Positions 43,004-50,900 of a stretch of 64,000 nt of DNA are shown here, piece after piece. The translations under genes and the position numbers were made by a program. The notes beneath the pieces are model-generated. The model ran no database searches. It worked only from the letters and a program-made list of their open reading frames with translations, and had not been told where the DNA came from. The stretch is taken from positions 1 through 64,000 of the forward strand of contig JAFVXC010000014.1 in the NCBI GenBank assembly GCA_017501345.1, given 5' to 3'. How positions within the stretch are numbered: the stretch's first letter is position 1; every line of letters starts with the position of its first letter. The DNA is from Clostridia bacterium (lineage in GTDB: Bacteria; Bacillota_A; Clostridia; Oscillospirales; CAG-272).

Positions 43004-43085
43004 AGCGGGCTTATCTCGCACAGAGCCATCGGCTAAGCGGTCACGTGCCGCGCCGTATCCGTGCGGATACGCCCGCTCCTTTTCG
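43004..43085 (+). terminator. Branched hairpin structure between the CD1247-like gene and rsmB
   Basis: AGCGGGC (43004-43010) pairs with GCCCGCT (43071-43077) and encloses GCGG/CCGC (43037-43051) and CGTATCC/GGATACG (43054-43071). CCTTTTCG follows. It may terminate the efp unit or act as a leader for rsmB. Confidence 0.5.
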
Positions 43086-43115
43086 CACACAATTACAAAA
43101 AGCTTCGGAGATCTT

Positions 43116-44465
43116 ATGGTAAGCACACAAACCGATAGTCCCCGCGCGCTCGCGCTCTCAACCCTCCTTCGCATCGAACAAACGAAGAGCTATGCAAATC
43201 TGTCGCTTGACGCCGCGCTGAAGCAAAATCCGCTTCCCGCCGCCGATCGACGGCTTTTTACCGTGCTCGTTTACGGTGTGATCGAGAGAAGGATCACGCT
43301 TGACCACATCATTTCGGCAGTTGCAAGTCGAAAAATCGACGAGATCGACGAAAAAACGCGGATGATCCTACGCCTCGGGCTTTACCAGCTTCGCTTTCTT
43401 GACCGAATTCCACCCCACGCCGCCGTGAACGAAAGTGTTTCGCTCGCAAGTCGCCGCACGGGGGGATTTGTCAATGCATGCCTCAGAGAATATCTTCGCC
43501 GCGGGGGAGATATCAAATTTCCAAGGAGGGAGACCGAGCCCATCCGCTATCTCTCGGTCGCGTATTCTGTACCCGAATCGCTCGCCGAAAGGTTTTACGG
43601 CGAATTCGGGATCGATCGCGCCGAGCGCATCCTGAACGCATTCTTCAGCACCTCGGAGCTTACGATCGCCACAAATCCGTTGCGCTGCACGAGAGAGGAA
43701 TACCTCGCGCTGCCCGAGTTCGCAGAGCTTGAGGCAAATCCCACCGCGCACGCACCAAACGGCGTCACTATAAGCACCCCCGTGCCCATCGAATCTCTCC
43801 CGGGATTTTCGAGCGGCGCCTTTTATGTCCAGGACGAGGCAAGTCAGATCTGTGTGGAGGCGCTCGGTGCGCTCCCCGGAGAGACAATCATCGACGCCTG
43901 CTCCTGCCCCGGCTCGAAAAGCTTCGGCTCCGCCCTCCGTATGAATAACGTCGGGCTCGTCCGCTCGTACGATCTGCACGAGAACAAGATTTCCCTCGTA
44001 AGACGGGGGGCCGAGCGCCTTGGGATCACGATCCTTGAAGCACAGGCACAGGACGGAAAAGTGTTCGTTCCCGCGCTCGAGGAAAGCGCCGACCGCGTTC
44101 TTTGCGACGTCCCGTGCTCGGGCTACGGCGTAATGGGCAAGAAGCCCGACATCCGCTACAAAAACCCCGAGGAAGCCGATCGCTTGCCCGAGATACAATA
44201 CGCGATCCTCGACAACTGCTCACGCTATGTAAAGCGTGGCGGCGTGCTTGTCTATTCGACCTGCACGGTGTTTTCCGCAGAAAATCAAGGTAACGTCACG
44301 CGATTCCTCTCGTCGCATCCCGAGTTTTCACCCGAGGAATTCTCAGTTGGAGACCTGAGAAGCGAGGGAGGCACAATAACGCTCGCCCCCGACACGCACG
44401 GCACCGACGGCTTTTTCGTTGCCAGAATGCGACGCACAGATAAAAGAAGCCCGAAAAGGCCGTAA
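43116..44465 (+). CDS. rsmB: 16S rRNA (cytosine(967)-C(5))-methyltransferase
   Basis: A 449-residue m5C RNA methyltransferase. The N-terminal NusB-like domain covers about 1-140 (ALALSTLLRIEQTKSYANLSLD). The methyltransferase core has VQDEASQICVEALGA, the SAM-binding motif in the variant form DACSCPGSKSFG (usually DACAAPGGKT), and both catalytic cysteines: DVPCSGYGVMGKKPDIRYK and YSTCTVFSAENQG. It modifies 16S rRNA using S-adenosylmethionine. It precedes rlmN by 29 bp, the usual order. Confidence 0.93.
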   Translation: MVSTQTDSPRALALSTLLRIEQTKSYANLSLDAALKQNPLPAADRRLFTVLVYGVIERRITLDHIISAVASRKIDEIDEKTRMILRLGLYQLRFLDRIPPHAAVNESVSLASRRTGGFVNACLREYLRRGGDIKFPRRETEPIRYLSVAYSVPESLAERFYGEFGIDRAERILNAFFSTSELTIATNPLRCTREEYLALPEFAELEANPTAHAPNGVTISTPVPIESLPGFSSGAFYVQDEASQICVEALGALPGETIIDACSCPGSKSFGSALRMNNVGLVRSYDLHENKISLVRRGAERLGITILEAQAQDGKVFVPALEESADRVLCDVPCSGYGVMGKKPDIRYKNPEEADRLPEIQYAILDNCSRYVKRGGVLVYSTCTVFSAENQGNVTRFLSSHPEFSPEEFSVGDLRSEGGTITLAPDTHGTDGFFVARMRRTDKRSPKRP

Positions 44466-44494
44466 AAAGGCGGATACCGCCCGAAAGGAACCCT

Positions 44495-45583
44495 ATGAAC
44501 GAAACGATCGCTCTACAGAATATGCCAAACCTGCTTTCTCTCTCCCCCGACGAGCTCGAAGCCCTGCTTCTGTCAATCGGCGAGCCGAAATACCGCGCGC
44601 GTCAGATCTTTCAGGGGATCTCACGCGGGTTGTCACCCGAGGAGATCACGAGCATCGGCAAGAAAACGCGAGAAAAGCTCGCCGCCGTTTCCTATTGGTA
44701 CCTGCCAATTCCCGAGCGAAAGCTCGTTTCAAGGCTTGACGGAACCGTAAAATACCTCTTCCGCCTCCGTGACGGCAACTGTGTCGAGAGCGTCGTAATG
44801 CGCTATGAGCACGGAAACACGATCTGCATTTCCTCGCAGGTCGGTTGCCGAATGGGATGCCGCTTCTGCGCCTCGACGATCGGCGGCCGCGTACGGGATC
44901 TCACCCCTGACGAGCTGCTCGGGCAGGTCATCGCTGCCGAAAAGGATCTGTCGGAACGCATTTCGAACATCGTAATGATGGGCATTGGCGAGCCGCTCGA
45001 CAATTATGACAACGTTCTGAAGTTCCTTCGACTCGTCAACCACGAGGAGGGGCTGAATATCGGCTACCGCCATATATCGCTTTCGACCTGCGGTCTGTGC
45101 GACAAGATCCGCGCACTCGCCGAGGAGAATATACCGATCACGCTCTCGATCTCTCTTCACGCCCCCGACGACGAAACACGCTCGGAGATCATGCCGATCA
45201 ACAAAAAATACGGCGTTGACACGCTCCTTGCAACCTGTCGTGATTATTACAAGAAAACAAACCGCCGCATTTCGTTCGAATATACGCTGATCGCGGGCAA
45301 GAACGATTCGGAGGAAAACGCGCGAAAGCTCGCTCGAAAGCTGAACCGCGCCCTTCGCACGCGCGAGGAAACGATGCCGATCCACGTCAATCTTATCCCC
45401 GTCAACGAGGTTGAAGAAACAGGATTTTTGCGGTCGGGTAAGAAAGCGATCGCACGGTTTCAGGCAGTGCTTGAGGAAAACGGCATCCGCGCGACCGTGC
45501 GCCGCAAGCTCGGTGCCGACATCAGCGCCTCCTGCGGTCAATTGCGCCGCGAAAGCCTGAAGGAAGCAAAGGAAACCGAATAA
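44495..45583 (+). CDS. rlmN: Dual-specificity RNA methyltransferase RlmN
   Basis: A 362-residue radical SAM enzyme that makes 2-methyladenosine in 23S rRNA (A2503) and in some tRNAs. The cluster motif is CRMGCRFC (about residue 118). The GEPLDNYDNV segment and the C-terminal catalytic Cys in DISASCGQLRRES are conserved, as is the N-terminal helical domain (YRARQIFQGISRGLSPEEITSIGK). In many Firmicutes rlmN is followed by stp and prkC; here it is followed after 76 bp by a PASTA protein without a kinase. Confidence 0.97.
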   Translation: MNETIALQNMPNLLSLSPDELEALLLSIGEPKYRARQIFQGISRGLSPEEITSIGKKTREKLAAVSYWYLPIPERKLVSRLDGTVKYLFRLRDGNCVESVVMRYEHGNTICISSQVGCRMGCRFCASTIGGRVRDLTPDELLGQVIAAEKDLSERISNIVMMGIGEPLDNYDNVLKFLRLVNHEEGLNIGYRHISLSTCGLCDKIRALAEENIPITLSISLHAPDDETRSEIMPINKKYGVDTLLATCRDYYKKTNRRISFEYTLIAGKNDSEENARKLARKLNRALRTREETMPIHVNLIPVNEVEETGFLRSGKKAIARFQAVLEENGIRATVRRKLGADISASCGQLRRESLKEAKETE

Positions 45584-45628
45584 GCCGAAAATTCCCTCAG
45601 AGCTTTCGACGGAAGTCGGGAATACTAC

Positions 45629-45653
45629 CTTTCGAAGAAGAATTCGAAAGGAG
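45629..45653 (+). promoter_or_regulatory. Hairpin overlapping the ribosome site of the PASTA gene
   Basis: CTTTCGAA (45629-45636) and TTCGAAAG (45643-45650) form a perfect 8-bp hairpin with a 6-base loop. Its 3' arm contains the first half of the AAAGGAG ribosome site (45647-45653), just before the ATG at 45660. It could limit translation initiation. Confidence 0.55.
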
Positions 45654-45659
45654 CCCGAT

Positions 45660-46646
45660 ATGAAAGGAAGAATATCTCACAGCCGCCACTCGCGCTTCAG
45701 AGCCATACTGATCTTTCTCGCGTGTACCGCGACCGCAGCACTGACGCTATCTGCCGCCCTGCTCTTTCATCTTTTCTTCTCGGATGCCTTCACGAAAAGC
45801 GAGATCCTGACAGTCCCGGATCTCTCGGGAGCTATTCTGCCAAATAACCTGCCCGCAGAAACGAGCGGCTTTCAGATCGTTCGCATCGATCGGTACGACG
45901 ACACCCCGGCAGGAACCGTGCTTGGTCAATCCCCTGCGGCCGGAAGCAAGCGAAAATACGTGCCGAAGAAGCGATACGTGACGCTGACGCTTTACGTCAG
46001 CAAGGGACCTGAGACCGAGGTGATACCGTCCGTGATCGGCTCCCACATAGACACCGCCGTTTGCGAGCTGTTATCCCTTGGATTTTCCTTTGAGCGCATA
46101 GAGCGATTTGATAACGCCCCTGCGGGCGAGGTCATCTCACAAAGTCACGTCGCCGGAACGGTACTCCAAAAGGGTGAGACCGTCATACTGACGGTCAGCA
46201 AGGGAGAGAAATACCGCAAGGTGCGGGTTCCCACGCTTTCCGGATTATCTCCCGTAGAGGCAAGGAGCCTCGCAGAAGCGATCGGACTACGCATCGGTAA
46301 GGTATCCTATTCCGAGACAGCCGCCGAAGGCGAGCAGGTGCTCGCACAGCTTCCGCTCCCGGGCACACGCGTGCCGATCGGCACCGAGATCTCCTTGACG
46401 CTTTCCGGAAGAGCCCTCAAGGATACCGAAGAGATCTCCCCCGAGACGTCGGAGGCAGCACCGCCGGAAATACAAGATACAAGCGAGACAGAACAAGGAA
46501 AGCACGCAAAAGAAGGTCGCGATCGGCTTCAGAAGGATAAAAAACGAGATCCAAGCCGAGATCCTGCTGAAACGGAAGACCCCGTACTCGATCACATTCT
46601 CGACCGTTTTTTTGAGCGTTTTTTACCGAAAATTCCCGAAATATAG
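45660..46646 (+). CDS. Membrane PASTA-domain protein lacking a kinase domain
   Basis: A 328-residue protein. A short basic cytoplasmic N-terminus (1-14) leads into one membrane helix (15-40). Three PASTA domains follow (about 51-116, 120-183, 187-251), each with the YDDTPAGTVLGQSP or FDNAPAGEVISQS pattern of the family, then a hydrophilic tail rich in Glu, Lys and Arg. PASTA domains bind muropeptides or beta-lactams and are usually the outer part of PrkC/Stk kinases or PBPs. No kinase motifs are present here or upstream. The gene occupies the exact prkC position between rlmN and rsgA. It may work with an unlinked kinase or as a stand-alone cell-wall sensor. Confidence 0.9.
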   Translation: MKGRISHSRHSRFRAILIFLACTATAALTLSAALLFHLFFSDAFTKSEILTVPDLSGAILPNNLPAETSGFQIVRIDRYDDTPAGTVLGQSPAAGSKRKYVPKKRYVTLTLYVSKGPETEVIPSVIGSHIDTAVCELLSLGFSFERIERFDNAPAGEVISQSHVAGTVLQKGETVILTVSKGEKYRKVRVPTLSGLSPVEARSLAEAIGLRIGKVSYSETAAEGEQVLAQLPLPGTRVPIGTEISLTLSGRALKDTEEISPETSEAAPPEIQDTSETEQGKHAKEGRDRLQKDKKRDPSRDPAETEDPVLDHILDRFFERFLPKIPEI

Positions 46647-46673
46647 CAAAAACTAAACAGCGGTGAGGAAAAT

Positions 46674-47678
46674 ATGCAAGAATTGACCCTACGTGGCAAG
46701 ATTTTGGAGGGCGTCGGCGGCAAGTATACCGTCGAGATAGACGCCCCCGGAACCGAATATCATCACATCTCCCTGCTTTGTCCCGCAAAGGGGATCTTTC
46801 GTCACGTCAGTGTGACGCCCCTTCCCGGCGACAACGTGGAGATCCTCCTGACCCGTCCCGACGAGGACGCCGAGAGCGCAAAGGATACTTCCGCATATTC
46901 TGCAGTCATCTCGGACATTCGTGCGCGTAAGAATGCTCTGATCCGCCCGCCGATGGCCAACCTCGATCTTCTGTTCGCCGTTTTCGCGTCGTCGAATCCC
47001 GCGCCGATGCCCGACGTGATCGATAAGCTCCTCCTGATTGCGGAGCAGAACGGTATCCCCCCCATCATCGTCATCACAAAGTCCGAGCTCTCCCCCGAAA
47101 CGGCGGAAAGACTGACCGATACATACAAGAAAACTCCCTACCCGATCTTTGCACTGAGCGCGAGCACGGGAGCGGGACTCGACGAATTCCGCGCCTTTCT
47201 CCGCGAAGCCCTTCCGGGGAAGACAATCGCCTTTGCGGGCGCCTCGGGAATCGGAAAATCCACGCTGATCAATGCCCTGTTCCCTCACTTCTCCCTTTCG
47301 ACGTCGGAGATCTCGGAGAAAACGCACCGAGGCAGACACACGACACGGAAGGTTTCCCTCTTGCCGATCCGTGAGCTCGGCGATCACACCTATCTCGCGG
47401 ACACCCCCGGATTCTCGATGCTTGATTTCGTGCACTTCGACTTTTTTGAGCTTGAGGATCTCCCCTACAACTTCCCCGAATTTCGCAACCACCTCGGCAC
47501 CTGCCGCTACACGCGATGCACGCATCTGTGCGAGGAGGGCTGCTCGATCGTAGAAGCACTCCGAAACGGCGAGATCGCAAAATCCCGCCACGAAAGCTAC
47601 GTCGCGCTTTATAACATTCTGAAAAAGAAGCATAAGTGGGACAAGCCGCAGGAGGAGAGGTCGCGGCGCGGTCGCTGA
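46674..47678 (+). CDS. rsgA: Ribosome small subunit-dependent GTPase A
   Basis: A 334-residue circularly permuted GTPase that helps late 30S assembly. An OB fold (about 1-75) is followed by G-motifs in permuted order: ITKSE (G4), SASTGAG (G5), GASGIGKSTLIN (G1, about 184-195) and DTPGF (G3). The zinc-binding tail contains CRYTRCTHLCEEGC. In B. subtilis the homologue is next to prkC and is phosphorylated by it. Here it follows the kinase-less PASTA gene by 27 bp. G4 is TKSE rather than the usual NKxD. Confidence 0.96.
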   Translation: MQELTLRGKILEGVGGKYTVEIDAPGTEYHHISLLCPAKGIFRHVSVTPLPGDNVEILLTRPDEDAESAKDTSAYSAVISDIRARKNALIRPPMANLDLLFAVFASSNPAPMPDVIDKLLLIAEQNGIPPIIVITKSELSPETAERLTDTYKKTPYPIFALSASTGAGLDEFRAFLREALPGKTIAFAGASGIGKSTLINALFPHFSLSTSEISEKTHRGRHTTRKVSLLPIRELGDHTYLADTPGFSMLDFVHFDFFELEDLPYNFPEFRNHLGTCRYTRCTHLCEEGCSIVEALRNGEIAKSRHESYVALYNILKKKHKWDKPQEERSRRGR

Positions 47679-47757
47679 CCGAAGATAAAGCAAGACCTTC
47701 TGCCGTATCACGGCAGGTCGCCTCTCCCCACCTCTCACTCTGAAAGGAATCCGTTCT

Positions 47758-48393
47758 ATGCGAGCATTTGTTTTTACCGGCGGCAGGATCTGCCCCGAAT
47801 CCATCCACGAGCGACCCACGGGGGACGACCTCGTTATTGCAGCAGACGGCGGCTACAAAAACGCCCGACTGCTCGGCACCTCGGTCGCCTACCTCATCGG
47901 AGACTTCGACTCCTTTGACGGCGGCGAGCCCGAGGCATCTATCCCACGCTCGACCGAGATCATCCGCGTTCCTGCCGAGAAGGACGCAACTGACACCCAG
48001 CTCGCCGTTGCACTTGCACTCGAAAAGGGCGCCGACGAGATCCTTCTGATCGGCGGTCTCGGCGGACGGCTCGACCACACGCTGTCGAGCCTCGCGATCC
48101 TCGAGTCACTCAACAAGAGCCACGTCCACGCCGTTATGACCGACGGACAAAATCGCGTTCGCTTCATTCGCTCGACCTCATATCTGATCGCGCGGACCGA
48201 ATATCGCTATCTCTCTCTGATCGCCGTTGACGAGATCGTGAAGGGGGTTTCGATCGAGGGCTGTAAATATCCTCTGAAAAACGCAAAGCTTGAGCGCGGC
48301 TTTCAGTATGCTGTTTCGAATGAGCTTACGGGAAACTGCGCCCTGATATCGATCAAAAAAGGCGGCGTGTACATCATCGAAAGTAAGGACTGA
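47758..48393 (+). CDS. thiN: Thiamine pyrophosphokinase
   Basis: A 211-residue enzyme that converts thiamine to thiamine pyrophosphate with ATP. The catalytic domain contains VIAADGGYKNARLLG, YLIGDFDSFDG and the KDATDTQLAVALALEKGADEI motif, then GGLGGRLDHTLSS. The C-terminal beta domain (about 140-211) fits the ThiN fold. In Firmicutes it lies after rsgA and rpe; rpe is missing here. A short hairpin ACCT.CTGCCG/CGGCAGGT lies just upstream (about 47696-47719). Confidence 0.95.
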   Translation: MRAFVFTGGRICPESIHERPTGDDLVIAADGGYKNARLLGTSVAYLIGDFDSFDGGEPEASIPRSTEIIRVPAEKDATDTQLAVALALEKGADEILLIGGLGGRLDHTLSSLAILESLNKSHVHAVMTDGQNRVRFIRSTSYLIARTEYRYLSLIAVDEIVKGVSIEGCKYPLKNAKLERGFQYAVSNELTGNCALISIKKGGVYIIESKD

Positions 48394-48407
48394 CTGTCCC
48401 CAAGCAT

Positions 48408-50300
48408 TCAAAGCGCAAACGTTACCCCGTAGGTCTCGCAGAACACGTCGAACTGATACAGCCACGCGTAAAGCTGAGGCCGCGACATCAATTGACCGAA
48501 CCAGGTGACGTCTCCCTCGCAGAGCAATGCCGACAAGCGGGACTTGTCGATCAGCTCCCCAAGCGGACTGTTCTTCTCTGCAAGACGACTGCGGAGCAAA
48601 TCCTGCACGAGCGCTTCATATGCAGGATTATGCGTTTTCGGATAGGGGCTCTTTTTGCGCCAGAGGATCTCCTCGGGCAGATAGCTTCGCATTGCCTCGC
48701 GAAGAAGCGATTTTTCGTGTCCGTTCTCCATTTTGTATTGCCACGGAACGTTGTAAACGAATTCAAGGATACGATGGTCCCCGAACGGAACGCGCACCTC
48801 AAGTCCCGAATACATACTCATACGGTCCTTCCGTTCAAGCAGATTCGCCATAAAGTAATTGACCGACAGCCATGTCGCGATGCGCGAGCGGCGCATCTCC
48901 GCGCTCTCTCCGTCAAGCACAGGTGTCTCCTTAACGCTTGCCTTGTAATATTCGGAAAGCACGTGATATCCCTCCTCTGCGCGAGCGATCTCGGGCCTGA
49001 GAAGCGAGATCCGCGCCATCGGCTCGTGTAGCCACGGGAAGAAATCGCGTTCAAGCATTTCAGGGCGGTAAAACCACGGATACCCACCGAAGATCTCATC
49101 CGAGCATTCCCCCGACAATGCGACCGTGTGCAGCTCCTTTACCTTACTGCAGAAATACAGAAGCGACGAGTCAATATCGGCTTGCCCGGGCAGATCGCGT
49201 GCCCGCACGGCATCAGATAGCAGTGCCCCGACACGCTCGGTCGGCGCGGTGAGCACCATATGATCGGTGCCAAGCTGAAGCGCAAGCCGCACGGCATATT
49301 CGTCGTCCCCCTGCGGCTGAAACATCGTAGAACGGAAGTTTTCCTTGTTTCCCTCGTATTCGAAGGAATAAGTCGAAAGGATCCGTCCGTTCTCCCGTTC
49401 GTGCTCGGATGCCACTGCCGCGACGACCGAGGAGTCAAGCCCCCCCGACAGAAAGACGCAAAGCGGAACGTCCGACACAAGCTGCCGCCGCACCGCGTCC
49501 CTGACGAGCGCGCCCGTCATCCCGATCGCCTCCTCGCGTGTCCCCTCGAATTTTTTCGCGTGAAGTGACCAGTAGCGAAAGCACCGCAAGCCGTTTTCGT
49601 CGTAATACGCCGCCTCCCCCGGAAGAAGCGCATAAATATCCCGAAAGACCGTTTTCCCGGGAAGGGTGACGGGGGAAAGATAGAACAGCTGCCAAAGTCC
49701 GAGTGAATCGATCGTGTGACTGACGTCAGGAGATGCAAGAAGCGCCTTCACCTCGGAGGCAAAGCGGAAAACGCCCCCCGCCTCGGTGTAGTAAAGGGGC
49801 TTGATCCCAAAGCGGTCACGTGCAAGAAAAACGCGCGAGCCCCGCACAGCATCCTTTTTTCGATCCGTCGATTTTTTCGGCTCCGACGGTCGATCCGCAA
49901 GGTCCTCCTCAAGGATCGCATAAGCGAAAATGCCGTTCAGCATCGACGGACTCTGTTCTCCATACAGAATATAGCTCCAGAGCACGACCTCGGTGTCACA
50001 TCGCGTTTTGAAATCCGCTCCCGCAACAGCGAGACCTGCCCGAAGCTCCTCCGTATTATAGACCTCGCCGTTATATACGATCGTGTACCGCTTCCCCGCC
50101 CACTCGGCACTCATCGGCTGCTTGCCGTTTTCAACGTCCATCACCGCAAGGCGGTTTTGCTGAAACGCACCGCCCGCAAAAAAGCACGCACCGCTTTGGT
50201 CGGGACCGCGATGCTTCATCGTTTCGCCCATCCTGCGCATCTCCTCTGCGGAGACCTCACGCATAGATCTCATATTGAGTATTCCCGCAATCGAACACAT
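48408..50300 (-). CDS. asnB: Asparagine synthase (glutamine-hydrolysing)
   Basis: A 630-residue AsnB-type enzyme. After Met1 the catalytic Cys2 begins the class II glutamine amidotransferase domain (CSIAGILN, then MKHRGPDQSGA and IVYNGEVYNTEEL). The synthetase domain has the PP-loop SGGLDSSVVAAVAS (about 280) and a GECSDEIFGGYPWF segment. An insertion with many Lys and Asp residues (about 125-150, EPKKSTDRKK) is unusual. It converts aspartate to asparagine. It lies convergent to thiN (14 bp apart) and breaks the thiN-spoVM neighbourhood. Confidence 0.95.
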   Translation of the reverse strand: MCSIAGILNMRSMREVSAEEMRRMGETMKHRGPDQSGACFFAGGAFQQNRLAVMDVENGKQPMSAEWAGKRYTIVYNGEVYNTEELRAGLAVAGADFKTRCDTEVVLWSYILYGEQSPSMLNGIFAYAILEEDLADRPSEPKKSTDRKKDAVRGSRVFLARDRFGIKPLYYTEAGGVFRFASEVKALLASPDVSHTIDSLGLWQLFYLSPVTLPGKTVFRDIYALLPGEAAYYDENGLRCFRYWSLHAKKFEGTREEAIGMTGALVRDAVRRQLVSDVPLCVFLSGGLDSSVVAAVASEHERENGRILSTYSFEYEGNKENFRSTMFQPQGDDEYAVRLALQLGTDHMVLTAPTERVGALLSDAVRARDLPGQADIDSSLLYFCSKVKELHTVALSGECSDEIFGGYPWFYRPEMLERDFFPWLHEPMARISLLRPEIARAEEGYHVLSEYYKASVKETPVLDGESAEMRRSRIATWLSVNYFMANLLERKDRMSMYSGLEVRVPFGDHRILEFVYNVPWQYKMENGHEKSLLREAMRSYLPEEILWRKKSPYPKTHNPAYEALVQDLLRSRLAEKNSPLGELIDKSRLSALLCEGDVTWFGQLMSRPQLYAWLYQFDVFCETYGVTFAL

Positions 50301-50486
50301 AATCTTCCTCCTCTGTCATTTCGCAGTTACAAAGCGCCTTGCTGCGCTCTGCCCCTTCCGGTAGTATATGCAAAAATACCTGAAAGCTTTCGTTCACACT
50401 TTCACACCCCCGTGCATATTCTGTCTACAGAGGGTGACGCTTCACCCCCGAGAACCCCGAAACGAAAGGAGATGGCAGAGACAGAT

Positions 50487-50648
50487 ATGTGTCATCTTAC
50501 CCTCCGCCGTCTGATCGGCGGCGCTGCTGTTGCATTCGGAGCAGGCATTTTGTTCTCCTTTCTGCTCCCCGGATTTCTTCTTGCATTTATCGAAGCTGCC
50601 GTTCTCGTGGCGGCAGGCATCCTTCTCCTCGGTGGAAAACGAGGCTGA
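50487..50648 (+). CDS. Small membrane protein next to spoVM
   Basis: A 53-residue protein beginning MCHLTLRRLIGGAAVAFGAG, made of two closely spaced hydrophobic segments (about 8-27 and 29-47) rich in Gly and Ala and ending GGKRG. A GGAG ribosome site is about 15 bases before the chosen ATG; an ATG at 50472 would lie too close to that site. It directly precedes spoVM (40 bp), so a sporulation or envelope function is possible. Family not recognised with certainty. Confidence 0.6.
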   Translation: MCHLTLRRLIGGAAVAFGAGILFSFLLPGFLLAFIEAAVLVAAGILLLGGKRG

Positions 50649-50688
50649 ACTGTACATAGCACTCTCTCTTTGAAAGGTGGAACGATCA

Positions 50689-50769
50689 ATGAAGATCACG
50701 GTATGGAAGGTGCCGCGCGCCTTGCGCCCGCTCGCGAGGCGGCTCTTCGGCATAAGCAAAAAACGGTAA
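50689..50769 (+). CDS. spoVM: Stage V sporulation protein M (26 residues)
   Basis: An open frame of exactly 26 residues, MKITVWKVPRALRPLARRLF followed by GISKKR. It lines up with B. subtilis SpoVM without gaps: identical at Met1, Lys2, Lys7, Pro9, Leu12, Arg17, Gly21 and Lys25, and amphipathic throughout. SpoVM is a tiny peripheral membrane protein that recognises the convex forespore surface and anchors SpoIVA, nucleating coat assembly. A ribosome site AAAGGTGG lies eight bases upstream. In Bacillus it lies just downstream of the rsgA-rpe-thiN genes, matching this locus apart from the inserted asnB. Its presence implies spore formation. Confidence 0.88.
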   Translation: MKITVWKVPRALRPLARRLFGISKKR

Positions 50770-50777
50770 ATTCAAAC

Positions 50778-50827
50778 GCCCCCGAGTGCTTCTTGTGCGG
50801 AATATCTCCGCCATAATCCCTCGGGGC
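50778..50827 (+). repeat. Nested hairpin after spoVM
   Basis: GCCCCCGAG (50778-50786) pairs with CTCGGGGC (50820-50827, one bulge), enclosing GCGGA/TCCGC (50797-50811). No T run follows directly, so it is either a processing/stability structure or a weak terminator. Confidence 0.5.
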
Positions 50828-50900
50828 TATCCCCCTCTAAAGAAATGAAACGCGATACCGCAAAAGCACGGGATCGGCAAAAAGAAAGGATATCGTCATA

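Noticed and set aside
49716..50486. Long plus-strand frame leading in phase into the small membrane protein
   Set aside because: The upstream part is antisense to asnB. Only the last 53 codons follow a ribosome site and look like protein.
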